Shown in pieces: positions 19,348 through 27,639 of a DNA stretch of 64,000 bases (positions are counted from its first letter, which is position 1; the number at the start of each line of letters is the position of its first letter). A program made the translations under genes and the position numbers. The DNA comes from Pseudorhodobacter wandonensis (GTDB lineage: Bacteria > Pseudomonadota > Alphaproteobacteria > Rhodobacterales > Rhodobacteraceae), in contig NZ_LGHT01000038.1 in assembly GCF_001202035.1 (NCBI RefSeq), forward strand, positions 17,942-81,941, read 5' to 3'. The notes under the pieces were generated by a model that saw nothing but the letters and a program-made list of their open reading frames with translations, ran no database searches and was not told where the DNA came from.

Positions 19348-20265
19348 TCAGTGATCCTTTGACGCCGCCGCACGCAGACGCGCTGCACGAGCTTCGGAAA
19401 TTTTGGTGTAGGTGAACATTGCGAGCGTCAGTGCCATGAGCAAAATCAGCAAAAGGTTGGACATGGCCGCAGCTGTGCCAAGCTCGCGGAATTCCGAGGC
19501 GGTGCGCGAGATGCGCAAAGCAAGGATTTCCGTCGACAGGCCTGGCCCGCCGTTGGTCATCACCAAGATCACTTCCAGCACTTTAAAGGCATCGATCAAC
19601 CGCAACAGCGCAGTAACAATCAATACCGGCAGCATCAGCGGCAGTTTGATAAACCAGATCAACTGCCAACCGGACGCGCCGTCAATCCGGGCCGCTTCCA
19701 TTGCCGATCGCGGCAAGGATTGAAGGGCGGCCAAAGAGAGGATAAAAATAAACGGCGTCCACTGCCAGATGTCGGCAATCACGATAGAGGCAAAGGCCCA
19801 AGTGCCATCCGACAGCCATGGAACAGGCTCTAGGCCAAATGATTTCAGGGTACGATTAAAAAGCCCAACGCTGGGATGATACATGTAGCGCCACATCAAA
19901 CCAACCACGATAGGCGCAATCATCATGGGCAGGATAAAGATGGTGCGCAGCAAGGTCATACCGCGCAATTGGCGGTCCAGCAGCATTGCCAGCCCAACAC
20001 CCAAAATCATTTCCAGCACAACAACGACAGCCGCAAATTTGACCGTGACCCAGAAACTTTCAAGAAAGGCCGCGTCGTTCAAAAGCTTGGCGTAATTGCG
20101 CAGGCCAACAAAATCTGCTTCGCCAATCCGTTGGCTGGGGTTCCAGTCCAAAAAGCTGGCCCAGACCATGTAGCCGATCGGGTAAAGCAGCGCGACAGCC
20201 ATGACGATAATGGCGGGGGCCAAAAAGAAATAAGGCGTCAGTCGGTTTATACGCGCTATCTGCAT
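19348..20265 (-). CDS. Carbohydrate ABC transporter permease (MalF type)
   Basis: 305 residues, six membrane helices, with the EAA motif MEAARIDGASGWQLIWFIKLPLMLP. The ATG at 20265 has a GAAAGAG ribosome site; an in-frame TTG at 20286 would give seven extra residues. It pairs with the MalG-type permease immediately downstream. A 9-bp hairpin separates it from the binding-protein gene. Confidence 0.95.
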   Translation of the reverse strand: MQIARINRLTPYFFLAPAIIVMAVALLYPIGYMVWASFLDWNPSQRIGEADFVGLRNYAKLLNDAAFLESFWVTVKFAAVVVVLEMILGVGLAMLLDRQLRGMTLLRTIFILPMMIAPIVVGLMWRYMYHPSVGLFNRTLKSFGLEPVPWLSDGTWAFASIVIADIWQWTPFIFILSLAALQSLPRSAMEAARIDGASGWQLIWFIKLPLMLPVLIVTALLRLIDAFKVLEVILVMTNGGPGLSTEILALRISRTASEFRELGTAAAMSNLLLILLMALTLAMFTYTKISEARAARLRAAASKDH

Positions 20266-20298
20266 CGGACTCTTTCGTCGAAACAAGGAAAGGAAGGT

Positions 20299-20323
20299 GG
20301 CCTGCCCGACACTTGGGCAGGCC
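20299..20323 (-). promoter_or_regulatory. Intercistronic hairpin between binding protein and permeases
   Basis: A perfect 9-bp inverted repeat, GGCCTGCCC (20299-20307) with GGGCAGGCC (20315-20323), loops over seven bases with no T-run. Hairpins at this position in ABC importer operons commonly protect the binding-protein mRNA and lower permease expression; here that role is inferred from position. Confidence 0.65.
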
Positions 20324-20343
20324 CGCGTTTGGAAAAGAAACGT

Positions 20344-21675
20344 CTATTTGGACCAGGTGTAGTAACCTGCATCGTCCATAATCGCGCGGGCACGTTCGGC
20401 CACGCCGTCAAGTGCCTCTTGCGGGTCAAGCCCTTCGGTCAACACCTTGCTCATTGTGGTACCAATATCGGCATTGATCGCACCCCATGTCGGGATGATC
20501 GGGCGCCAGTCCGGATCGGCATATTTCAGCGCTTCGCCAAAGGTGGCCGAATAGGGGTATTTCGCATTCAACTCGGCATTCTGATAGGTCGAGAAGCGCG
20601 AAGGGTTGCCCCCCGCCATTGCAATCGCCAAGTCTTGCTTTTTATTGGTCAACCATTGCATCAGCAAGAACGCCGCTTCCTTGTGTTGGGCATTGGCCGG
20701 GATGCCGATACCAAAACCGCCGGTTTGGCTGCCGCGGCGCACGCCCTCGGGGTGCATTGCATAGCCCACCTTGCCGACAACCGTCGATTTGCTCGGGTCT
20801 TCAAAACCGGCCGCAAACGCGATGGAATCCATGAACATGGCCGACTTGCCCTGCTGGAAAGAGGCCGCCGCTTCGGCGGGGCCGAATGTTGCGCCACCCT
20901 CCGGGCCGCAATCTACCAGCGTTTTAAGGGCCTTGGCCGCGGCAACGCCTTCCGGGCTGTTGATGATCGGGTTCCATTCGGCGTCAAAGACGCGACCGCC
21001 AAGCGGCGCCAGATGCAGCAAGAACGCATGGCTTGCGTGGTGGCCCGAGGCCGCACGTGTCGCCATACCGCCCATACCCGGCTCTAATTGTGGGATTTTG
21101 CAGGCAACATCCAGCAGCTCGTCATAGGTGGTTGGCACTTTCAGGCCAAGCTTTTCAAAAATGTCCTTGCGATAGGCCAGAACGGATGTTTCCGCGCCAA
21201 AAGGAATGCCGAACAGCGAACCGGTCTGGCCAGGAAGATAGCCTTTTTCACCGCCCGCGACGCCAATATTGGCCACATAGCCATCAATCAGGTCGCCTGC
21301 GTCATAGGTCGGATCAGCCAAGCGCGGGTTCATGAAATATTTTGCCAGGTTTTCAAGCTGGTCGGCAAAGACATAGTCTGCCTTCGAGAATACCACATAG
21401 GCTACAAGGTCATAGTCGCCCTTGTCCTTGGTCAGCTCAAGCGTTTGGCGCTCGCGCATTTTAAGGTATTCCAGCTGGTCAACTTCGACATTGATCCCGG
21501 TCTCTTCGGTAAACTGCGGAAGGATCTCCATGACCGCGTTATAATGCGGGTGCGCCGGAAAGTTTACGACCAGCGTTGTGCCCGCATAGGGTTCATAGGG
21601 GTTGGCGAAAGCAACAGAGCATGTCAGCACCGCGCTGACCGAAAGCCCGACTAGGGCCTTGGTTGATTGAAACAT
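20344..21675 (-). CDS. Extracellular solute-binding protein, family 1 (sugar ABC importer)
   Basis: 443 residues with a signal peptide (about 1-24, ending AFANP). It is a periplasmic type-1 solute-binding protein as used for oligosaccharides, glycerol phosphate or polyols; it includes the typical FGIPFGAETSVLAYRKDIFEKLGLKVPTT-like hinge and a GGFGIGIPA region. It delivers substrate to the MalF/MalG-type permeases encoded downstream. The ligand cannot be read from sequence. Four of the five operon genes form the complete importer. Confidence 0.92.
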   Translation of the reverse strand: MFQSTKALVGLSVSAVLTCSVAFANPYEPYAGTTLVVNFPAHPHYNAVMEILPQFTEETGINVEVDQLEYLKMRERQTLELTKDKGDYDLVAYVVFSKADYVFADQLENLAKYFMNPRLADPTYDAGDLIDGYVANIGVAGGEKGYLPGQTGSLFGIPFGAETSVLAYRKDIFEKLGLKVPTTYDELLDVACKIPQLEPGMGGMATRAASGHHASHAFLLHLAPLGGRVFDAEWNPIINSPEGVAAAKALKTLVDCGPEGGATFGPAEAAASFQQGKSAMFMDSIAFAAGFEDPSKSTVVGKVGYAMHPEGVRRGSQTGGFGIGIPANAQHKEAAFLLMQWLTNKKQDLAIAMAGGNPSRFSTYQNAELNAKYPYSATFGEALKYADPDWRPIIPTWGAINADIGTTMSKVLTEGLDPQEALDGVAERARAIMDDAGYYTWSK

Positions 21676-21708
21676 CTTAGGTTCCTCCCTTTGGTTTCAG
21701 TATTGGGG

Positions 21709-22791
21709 TCAGAGACGTAGGCCGCTGTCCCGATCAAAAATCATGAGTTCGTCTGTGACCACGCCGAAGGTGCGGGTCTGTCCGGCAGCAAAACGACCGG
21801 CGCTGGACATTTCGACCTGAAGTTCGGTACCGCCACAGCGCGTGACCAAAACAGTTTGCGCGCCCAAATATTCCGACACCACAACCCGCAGCTCAATCGG
21901 CGCCCCACGAGAGACATCATCCGTGATCGAGGACGGGCGAAGGCCGATATCCACGTCAGCGCCTTTGAATGTCTTTAACCGGCTGGCCTGTTCGGCCGAA
22001 AGCGGCAAACGACACCCATCGCCTTGAACCCACAATTGGCCGTTCGCCTCGGTCAGGGTGCCGGCCATAAAGTTCATCGTCGGGCTGCCAATAAACCCTG
22101 CAACAAAGCGGTTGATCGGGCTTTTGAACAGCTCTTCCGGCGTCCCTTGCTGCTGGATGCGACCGTCTGACATCACGACAATCCGGTCGCCCAACGTCAT
22201 CGCCTCGACCTGATCATGCGTCACATAGATCATGTTCTTGTCGATCGTATCGCGCATCTCGGCAAGCTCGGTGCGCAGCTTGGCGCGTAGCTTGGCATCA
22301 AGGTTGGACAAAGGTTCATCAAACAGAAAAGTGCTGGCATCGCGCACCATCGCCCGGCCCATAGCAACGCGTTGACGTTGACCACCTGAAAGCTCTGCTG
22401 GCTTGCGATCTAAAAGGTGGTTGATATTCAGCAGCTTGGAAACGCGCTGCACTTTCTCGGTGATCTCGGCTTTGGGAACTTTGGCCAGACGCAAAGCAAA
22501 CGACATGTTCTTGGCAATATTCATATGCGGATAAAGCGCGTAATCTTGAAACACCATCGCGATGTCACGCTCCTTTGGGTCGAGCGCGCTTATAGGTTTG
22601 TCATCAAAATAGATTTCGCCGCCTGAAAGGGTTTCAAGCCCCGCCAGAATGCGCAAGGTCGTCGATTTGCCGCAGCCAGATGGCCCAACCAGCACGGTGA
22701 ACTCACCATCGTTCAGCTTCAGGTCAATCGGGTGCAGAACCTCTACCGCCCCGTAAGATTTCCGCACTTGCTCCAGAACGATTCTTGGCAC
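21709..22791 (-). CDS. Sugar ABC transporter ATP-binding protein (UgpC/MalK type)
   Basis: 360 residues: Walker A GPSGCGKST, Q-loop MVFQDYALYPHM, signature LSGGQRQRVAMGRAM, Walker B FLFDEPLSNLD, His switch VTHD, then a C-terminal TOBE-type domain. I place the start at a GTG (22791) giving V/MPRIVLEQVRKSYG, the standard N-terminus for this family, behind a strong GGGAGGAAG site; an ATG 33 bases upstream would add a non-family leader over that site. It is the first gene of the importer operon and is divergent from a LacI regulator. Confidence 0.93.
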   Translation of the reverse strand: MPRIVLEQVRKSYGAVEVLHPIDLKLNDGEFTVLVGPSGCGKSTTLRILAGLETLSGGEIYFDDKPISALDPKERDIAMVFQDYALYPHMNIAKNMSFALRLAKVPKAEITEKVQRVSKLLNINHLLDRKPAELSGGQRQRVAMGRAMVRDASTFLFDEPLSNLDAKLRAKLRTELAEMRDTIDKNMIYVTHDQVEAMTLGDRIVVMSDGRIQQQGTPEELFKSPINRFVAGFIGSPTMNFMAGTLTEANGQLWVQGDGCRLPLSAEQASRLKTFKGADVDIGLRPSSITDDVSRGAPIELRVVVSEYLGAQTVLVTRCGGTELQVEMSSAGRFAAGQTRTFGVVTDELMIFDRDSGLRL

Positions 22792-22810
22792 TCTCTTCTT
22801 CCTCCCGAAT

Positions 22811-22822
22811 GTTATCGTTATC
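22811..22822. promoter_or_regulatory. Possible imperfect LacI-type half-site pair
   Basis: GTTATCGTTATC differs at two positions from the GTTATCGATAAC operator found twice in the gluconate cluster. It lies just upstream of the ribosome site of the ABC ATPase gene. It may be a weak secondary operator or chance. Confidence 0.3.
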
Positions 22823-22869
22823 ATTTGGTATGGACGGCGCGTTGTGAAGATGGAAATAATTGCAATAGC

Positions 22870-22881
22870 GTTAACGTTAAC
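22870..22881. promoter_or_regulatory. LacI-type operator GTTAACGTTAAC
   Basis: A perfect 12-bp palindrome between the ABC importer operon (minus) and its divergent LacI gene (plus), 33 bases from the regulator start. A second overlapping palindrome (AACGTTAACGTT, 22873-22884) means the true centre could be shifted by three bases. LacI proteins bind palindromes with a central CG, which this reading has. Confidence 0.75.
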
Positions 22882-22913
22882 GTTCCGGTTTTGTGGGGCG
22901 GAAAGGATATTTT

Positions 22914-23933
22914 TTGGCAAAAAACTCAACAGTTTGCCGCGCAACCATCAAAGATGTGGCCGAAAAGGCCAATGTGTCATTGATGACGGTATCGCGCGCT
23001 GTCCGCGGTCTGAACGGCGTTTCCGAGACCACGCGGCAGTGCGTTCTGCAGGTTGTCCAAGAGCTGAACTATGTTCCAAACGGCAACGCACGTGCATTGG
23101 TTCAGGCCAATTCCAAACTGATTGGCCTTTCGTTGCCCACGCTTTTCAACGATGTCTTTGCAGATGCCCTTTTGGGCATGCGCCGCACAATCGAGCAGGC
23201 GGGTTACTCCTGCCTTGTCCAAACCACAGACTACGATACCGAGCGCGAAGCAAAATGGACTGACCAGCTTCTTGAGTGGCGGCCCGCTGCGGTTATTATG
23301 ACCGGGGTCGATCACCATGCCCGCGTGCGCAGCAAACTGCGCGGCGATAACATTCCCACGCTCGAAATCTGGGATGTCACGGATGACCCTATCGATATTT
23401 GCGTTGGCATTGATCACTTGGCTGCCGGGCATGAGTTAGGGGTGCATGTCGCGCAATTAGGGTATCGCAAGCCGGCATTCGTTGGCCCGCCAGAAGGTGA
23501 TGACCCGCGTGCCGACAAGCGGGTCGCGGGCTTGATCAGGGCGTTTCGTTCTATTGGCTCTGATCCGTTGCAGCGGATCACGGTAGAGCCGAACAACGCC
23601 TTTTTAATGGGGCAGCAAGGGTTCGATGCCTTGCCGCAAACCAACAGACCCGATGTTGTGTTTTTTCTGAACGACCACATCGCCTTTGGTGGCATGATGG
23701 CGGCGGAACGGGCGGGTTTGACCGTACCAAACGATTTGGGCATCGTCGGGTTTAACGGGCTTGACCTCAATCATGTGCTGGCCCGTCCGATGACGACAAT
23801 GTCAACCCCGCGCCGCCAGATGGGCCTTGTCGGTGCGCGGCATCTGCTGGCCCGCCTCAGTGGTATAGCACCGCCGCGCAATACCCATTTGCCCTGTACG
23901 CTTTGCCCCGGGCAGACAACGCGCGCGCAATAA
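22914..23933 (+). CDS. LacI-family regulator of the adjacent sugar importer
   Basis: 339 residues. The N-terminal helix-turn-helix is ATIKDVAEKANVSLMTVSRAVRG, followed by the hinge helix and a periplasmic-binding-like sensor domain. I choose a TTG start at 22914 because AAAGGA stands six bases upstream and the resulting N-terminus (LAKNSTVCRATIKDVA) fits the family; a GTG at 22893 lacks a ribosome site. It should bind the palindrome between it and the divergent importer operon, with the imported sugar as likely inducer. Confidence 0.92.
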   Translation: MAKNSTVCRATIKDVAEKANVSLMTVSRAVRGLNGVSETTRQCVLQVVQELNYVPNGNARALVQANSKLIGLSLPTLFNDVFADALLGMRRTIEQAGYSCLVQTTDYDTEREAKWTDQLLEWRPAAVIMTGVDHHARVRSKLRGDNIPTLEIWDVTDDPIDICVGIDHLAAGHELGVHVAQLGYRKPAFVGPPEGDDPRADKRVAGLIRAFRSIGSDPLQRITVEPNNAFLMGQQGFDALPQTNRPDVVFFLNDHIAFGGMMAAERAGLTVPNDLGIVGFNGLDLNHVLARPMTTMSTPRRQMGLVGARHLLARLSGIAPPRNTHLPCTLCPGQTTRAQ

Positions 23934-23977
23934 GGTGGGGCATTGCCAAGCTGTTCGATTGTTTGGATTTGAGGTCT

Positions 23978-25003
23978 TCACACCCGCCGCGATGTGCTGC
24001 CTGCAGCCAAAAGCCGCCAGTCAATTTCAACCCGCTGGCGCGGCGCCACATCGCGCGCGGGATCAAGCAGATCAATGATCAATGCCGCTGTCCGATACCC
24101 GATTTCGCGCGGTTGCGGGTCAATCGTGGTGATGGTCGGATGCGCCACTGCGGCAATCTCATAGGCGCCGAAACCGCCAATCGCTATGTCCTCAGGCACG
24201 CCGATACCCCGCCTTTGACATTCGCTCAGCGCGCCAAAGGCAATAAGGTCAGAGACGCAAACCACCGCATCAGCCTGCGGAAAACTGTCCAATAGCTTTG
24301 CCATTGCAAGTGCACCTTCGCGCATCGAAACCGGGGCAGGGCCTGCCGCGAACAGGTGCTCTGGCGAAAGCCCATGCGCCGTCATCGCCTCGATAAAGCC
24401 GCGACGGCGGTCCATACCGCGCTGATCGCCGGTCTCTTCGCCGCCGACAAAGCAGATGTTCTTGTGGCCCAAGGCGACAAGGTGATCGACCATGCCATGC
24501 ATGGTCTGAGCGTTGGAAAACCCCACGACATGGCCAAGCGGATCTGCGGGAAGTTCCCAGATTTCAATCACCGGAATCCCGGCATTTTCTAGTAACCTGC
24601 GCGCCCGCGGGCTATGGTGCCCCCCCGTCAGCACAATCGCCTCGGGGCGGCGGCGCAGCAGTTGCACAATCAACTCTTCTTCGCGATCAATGGCATAGCC
24701 GCTGTAGCCCAGCAGAACCTGCAGGCCAGCTTGGGCAAGGCGTTCAGATATTGCGTCGACAGTTGCCGCAAAGTTGGCATTGTTGATCGAAGGAATCGTC
24801 ACCGCCACAAAGCCAGATTTTTGCGTGCGCAGATTGGCGGCCGTCGCATCAAAGACATAGCCAAGGCTTTCGGCAATCGCGAGTATTTTTTTCCGGCTTT
24901 CTGCATTGACGGATTTGTCAGCATTGAACGCGCGGCTTACCGTCATCACCGAAACCTTGGCAGCCTTTGCGACATCTTTCATCGTTACGGATGGTCGTTG
25001 CAT
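23978..25003 (-). CDS. LacI-family regulator, probable controller of the idonate/gluconate cluster
   Basis: 341 residues. HTH region TMKDVAKAAKVSVMTVSRAFNA, then a sensor domain resembling GntR/IdnR-type LacI proteins (FVAVTIPSINNANFA, FVGGEETGDQRGMDRR). It lies 70 bases downstream of the last gene of the minus-strand gluconate operon and points the same way, so it may be part of that transcript. The GTTATCGATAAC operators at 27.6 and 30.2 kb are its likely targets; E. coli GntR/IdnR sites are similar, which supports this inference. Confidence 0.9.
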   Translation of the reverse strand: MQRPSVTMKDVAKAAKVSVMTVSRAFNADKSVNAESRKKILAIAESLGYVFDATAANLRTQKSGFVAVTIPSINNANFAATVDAISERLAQAGLQVLLGYSGYAIDREEELIVQLLRRRPEAIVLTGGHHSPRARRLLENAGIPVIEIWELPADPLGHVVGFSNAQTMHGMVDHLVALGHKNICFVGGEETGDQRGMDRRRGFIEAMTAHGLSPEHLFAAGPAPVSMREGALAMAKLLDSFPQADAVVCVSDLIAFGALSECQRRGIGVPEDIAIGGFGAYEIAAVAHPTITTIDPQPREIGYRTAALIIDLLDPARDVAPRQRVEIDWRLLAAGSTSRRV

Positions 25004-25073
25004 GGCCCCTCATTTCTTGGCGTCGACCATTGGTAAGCCGTGCGCTTAGCTTTTGCCACCGAAAAGCATCCCG

Positions 25074-25406
25074 CTAGGCTTTGTATTCCGACGCTTCGGT
25101 TACATGGTGGTGAATACGCCCGTCGAAAAACTCGGCCACGATTTCGCCAGTAATCTCACGCGACAGACTGCGCGGCGCGCTGGTCAGGGCACCCTCCATC
25201 GCGGCACGGTCCGGATAGGTTATCGCAAGCATCAGCGGGAACTCGGGCGCGCCTTCATCACGCTCTTCGCCAAAGCTGACCCGCACATCAGTATTGCCGG
25301 GGAATTGGGTCCAGACGGGCACAAGGCGGCTATTGACAGCCGCGCGGAAAGCCTCGGTTTTGCCGGGCTTTATGCTGCCTTCAAACAAAGCAAATCGTGT
25401 AATCAT
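25074..25406 (-). CDS. Small protein, probable dimeric alpha/beta-barrel fold
   Basis: 110 residues, no confident family. The pattern (a beta strand RFALFEGSIKPGKTEAF, acidic middle, then a second half ending EIVAEFFDGRIHHHVTEASEY) resembles small dimeric alpha/beta-barrel proteins of the ABM/EthD type, which can be cofactorless oxygenases or isomerase-like helpers. Its start overlaps the stop of the upstream dehydrogenase by four bases, so it is the fourth cistron of the gluconate operon. Its role in the pathway is unknown. Confidence 0.75.
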   Translation of the reverse strand: MITRFALFEGSIKPGKTEAFRAAVNSRLVPVWTQFPGNTDVRVSFGEERDEGAPEFPLMLAITYPDRAAMEGALTSAPRSLSREITGEIVAEFFDGRIHHHVTEASEYKA

Positions 25407-26290
25407 TGGAAAATTTCCTTATTGGGTCCAGTAAAGTATTCCATCAATGCCGCCTGATCCTCGCCTCCCAAACCCGCCGCAGTCAGCATGCGGTGGATCT
25501 CGGCACAAAGTGCTGTCAGCGGCATCGAGGTATGGGTGCGTCGCGCAAGATCCTGCGCGCCGTTCAGGTCTTTGACCATGTTGTCGATCCGCCCCGTTCG
25601 CCGGTAGTCTTTGCTGGCAAAGCGGGGCATGTATTCTTGCAAAATCGCGCTATCGGCGCGACCTCCGCGCAATGCGATCGGCACTTTGGCGGCGTCGACG
25701 CCGGAATTGATCGCAAGCTGCGTCGCCTCGGCCACGGCCATAAAGTTCAGCCCGCATAGGACCTGATTGATCAGCTTGGTGGTTTGGCCTGCACCCACCG
25801 GCCCCATGTGGGTGTAGTTGGTGCTAAGGTGTTTTAGGACGACATGCGCATCTGCGACGTCTTGCGCGGCACCACCGGCCATCAGCGTCAGCTCGCCAGT
25901 CAGAGCCTTGGGCGCGCCCCCCGAAAGGGGGCTGTCAACCCAGCGCAGGCCACGTTCCGAGGCTTTGGCTGCCATGGACTTGGTTGCATCAGGGTCGATT
26001 GAGGACATATCGATCAACAGACTGCCTAGCCGCGCCCCTTCGGCAACGCCATCTTTGCCAAAGACCGCAATATCGACGATATGGGGGGCATTCAGGCTGG
26101 TGATAATATAGTCAGACGCCGAAGCTGCGATTGCCGCAGTCGGGGCAGCCTTTGCACCAAGCTTGACAAGTACCGACACTTTTTCCGGATCCAGATCAAA
26201 GACTGTCAGGTTCTGTCCGGTTTGCAGCAACCGCGTGCCAATGGCCCCCCCCATGGCACCCGCACCAATCAACGCAACATTCAGTGTCAT
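25403..26290 (-). CDS. NAD(P)-dependent beta-hydroxyacid dehydrogenase (GarR/MmsB family)
   Basis: 295 residues. Rossmann motif LIGAGAMGGAIG at the N-terminus, the substrate motif DSPLSGGAPKA near residue 120 and the catalytic Lys in GQTTKLINQVLCG near 170. Family members reduce tartronate semialdehyde or oxidise 3-hydroxyisobutyrate and related acids. It is coupled by four-base overlaps to gluconokinase upstream and to the small barrel protein downstream. In this context it may act on a C3-C6 sugar acid; the substrate is not determined. It is distinct from the decayed gnd gene at 31.2 kb. Confidence 0.92.
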   Translation of the reverse strand: MTLNVALIGAGAMGGAIGTRLLQTGQNLTVFDLDPEKVSVLVKLGAKAAPTAAIAASASDYIITSLNAPHIVDIAVFGKDGVAEGARLGSLLIDMSSIDPDATKSMAAKASERGLRWVDSPLSGGAPKALTGELTLMAGGAAQDVADAHVVLKHLSTNYTHMGPVGAGQTTKLINQVLCGLNFMAVAEATQLAINSGVDAAKVPIALRGGRADSAILQEYMPRFASKDYRRTGRIDNMVKDLNGAQDLARRTHTSMPLTALCAEIHRMLTAAGLGGEDQAALMEYFTGPNKEIFQ

Positions 26291-26781
26291 GGTGTCATCT
26301 CCTTCATCCCTAAAAGAAATAAGCCGACGATCGCCGCTGGCTCTTGTTCGATATCTGCGACCACATGTGTTTCGTCTGGAAGAGGCTCTTCAAACGTTGC
26401 CAATTGGCTGTCGAGCAGCGATGCCGGCATGAAATGACCGGGGCGTCTTGCCACCCGCTGCAACAGGGTTTCGCGTTGTCCGCGCAGATAGAAAAAAATC
26501 ACTTCGGCTTGCGCGGTTTCGCGGATCTGGTCGCGGTATTTCCGTTTAAGCGCCGAGCAGGCGATCACCCGATTGTCCGCAGCAAGCGCCTTGCCGACTT
26601 TGGCAAGCCAAGGCGCTCTGTCATCATCATTCAAGGCCTCACCGCGACGCATTTTCGCGATGTTGCTGGCCGGATGCAAATCGTCGCCGTCAAGAAACGC
26701 GGCGCCAACCGCCTTGGCCAAGGCCTGCCCGATGCTGCTTTTGCCGCAACCGGAAACCCCCATCACGACGATGCGGCTCAT
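26287..26781 (-). CDS. gntK: Gluconokinase
   Basis: 164 residues, the normal GntK length. It phosphorylates D-gluconate to 6-phosphogluconate with ATP. The P-loop is GVSGCGKSS, followed by DGDDLHP, the APWL motif, ACSALKRKYRD and the RPGHFMP segment, all diagnostic. The ATG at 26781 overlaps the SDR stop (ATGA). A longer upstream frame would run antisense-like through the SDR and is rejected. Confidence 0.96.
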   Translation of the reverse strand: MSRIVVMGVSGCGKSSIGQALAKAVGAAFLDGDDLHPASNIAKMRRGEALNDDDRAPWLAKVGKALAADNRVIACSALKRKYRDQIRETAQAEVIFFYLRGQRETLLQRVARRPGHFMPASLLDSQLATFEEPLPDETHVVADIEQEPAAIVGLFLLGMKEMTP

Positions 26782-27545
26782 AGCGATGCCGTGATGCCGC
26801 CATCGACGAAAATCGTAGTACCATTCACAAAGGAAGAGGCCGCCGAAGACAGGAAGATACAGGTTCCGACCAGTTCCTCGACCTTCCCCCACCGGCCTGC
26901 AGGCGTGCGCTTGGCCAGCCATTCGCTAAAGGCGGGGTCATCGACCAGCGCCTTGTTCAGCGGCGTGTCAAAATAGCCAGGGGCAAGCGCGTTACATTGC
27001 AGCCCGTGCTTGGCCCAATCGGTGGCCATGCCCTTGGTAAGGTTGGTGACCGCGCCCTTGGTCGCGGTATAGGGCGCGATGCCGGGGCGGGCGAGCGCGC
27101 TTTGCACCGAGGCGATATTGATGATCTTACCGGCACCACGCTTGATCATATGCCGGGCAACCGCCTGGCCAACATGGAAAACCGAGGCGATGTTGGTCTG
27201 CAACAGCCGCTCGAAAGCCTCGGCAGGGAAATCTTCCAGCGGGGTGCGGTGCTGCATTCCGGCATTGTTGACCAAAATGTCGATAGCACCGGTTTCGGCC
27301 TCGAAACCATCGACGGCTGCGCGAACGACCATGTGATCGGTGGCATCGAATTCAAGTTGATAAACCGTAGCACCTTCGCCGCGCAAAACCTCGGCGGCAG
27401 CGGCAAGCTTGGCAGTATCACGGCCATTCAGAATGACTTCCGCACCCGCCTTGGCCAAGCCTCGGGCAAGGGCAAATCCGATGCCTTGTGACGATCCGGT
27501 GATTAGGGCGCGCTTTCCGCTTAGGTCAAATAGGGACAGGCTCAT
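26778..27545 (-). CDS. idnO: Gluconate 5-dehydrogenase-like SDR (IdnO type)
   Basis: 255 residues, classical short-chain dehydrogenase: TGSSQGIG cofactor loop, NNAG, catalytic Ser in NIASVQS and YTATK. The segment FDLSGKRALITGSSQGIG and the ending FVNGTTIFVDGGITASL are those of 5-keto-D-gluconate 5-reductases. It would interconvert 5-ketogluconate and gluconate. The ATG at 27545 has an AAAAGGA site. It is the first gene of a five-gene minus-strand set and starts 43 bases from the shared operator. Confidence 0.9.
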   Translation of the reverse strand: MSLSLFDLSGKRALITGSSQGIGFALARGLAKAGAEVILNGRDTAKLAAAAEVLRGEGATVYQLEFDATDHMVVRAAVDGFEAETGAIDILVNNAGMQHRTPLEDFPAEAFERLLQTNIASVFHVGQAVARHMIKRGAGKIINIASVQSALARPGIAPYTATKGAVTNLTKGMATDWAKHGLQCNALAPGYFDTPLNKALVDDPAFSEWLAKRTPAGRWGKVEELVGTCIFLSSAASSFVNGTTIFVDGGITASL

Positions 27546-27587
27546 GACATTCCTTTTGGACTCGACAAATGATGTTGTCACTGTTTA

Positions 27588-27601
27588 TGTTATCGATAAC
27601 A
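27588..27601. promoter_or_regulatory. LacI-type operator TGTTATCGATAACA
   Basis: A perfect 14-bp palindrome in the 94-base divergent region between the idnO operon and the 2-hydroxyacid dehydrogenase gene. It resembles E. coli GntR/IdnR operators. A 12-bp copy (GTTATCGATAAC) recurs at 30240-30251. Confidence 0.85.
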
Positions 27602-27639
27602 ATACTTGTCAACGATTCATCTCACTCAGGACCATCAGA

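Noticed and set aside
19876..21087. A 403-codon plus-strand open frame opposite the sugar importer genes
   Set aside because: It spans the boundary of two confident genes and the hairpin between them, with no recognisable domain.
22824..22944. Upstream in-frame extension of the UgpC-type ATPase
   Set aside because: It would place coding sequence across the LacI operator and over the strong ribosome site of the GTG start, and has no family counterpart.
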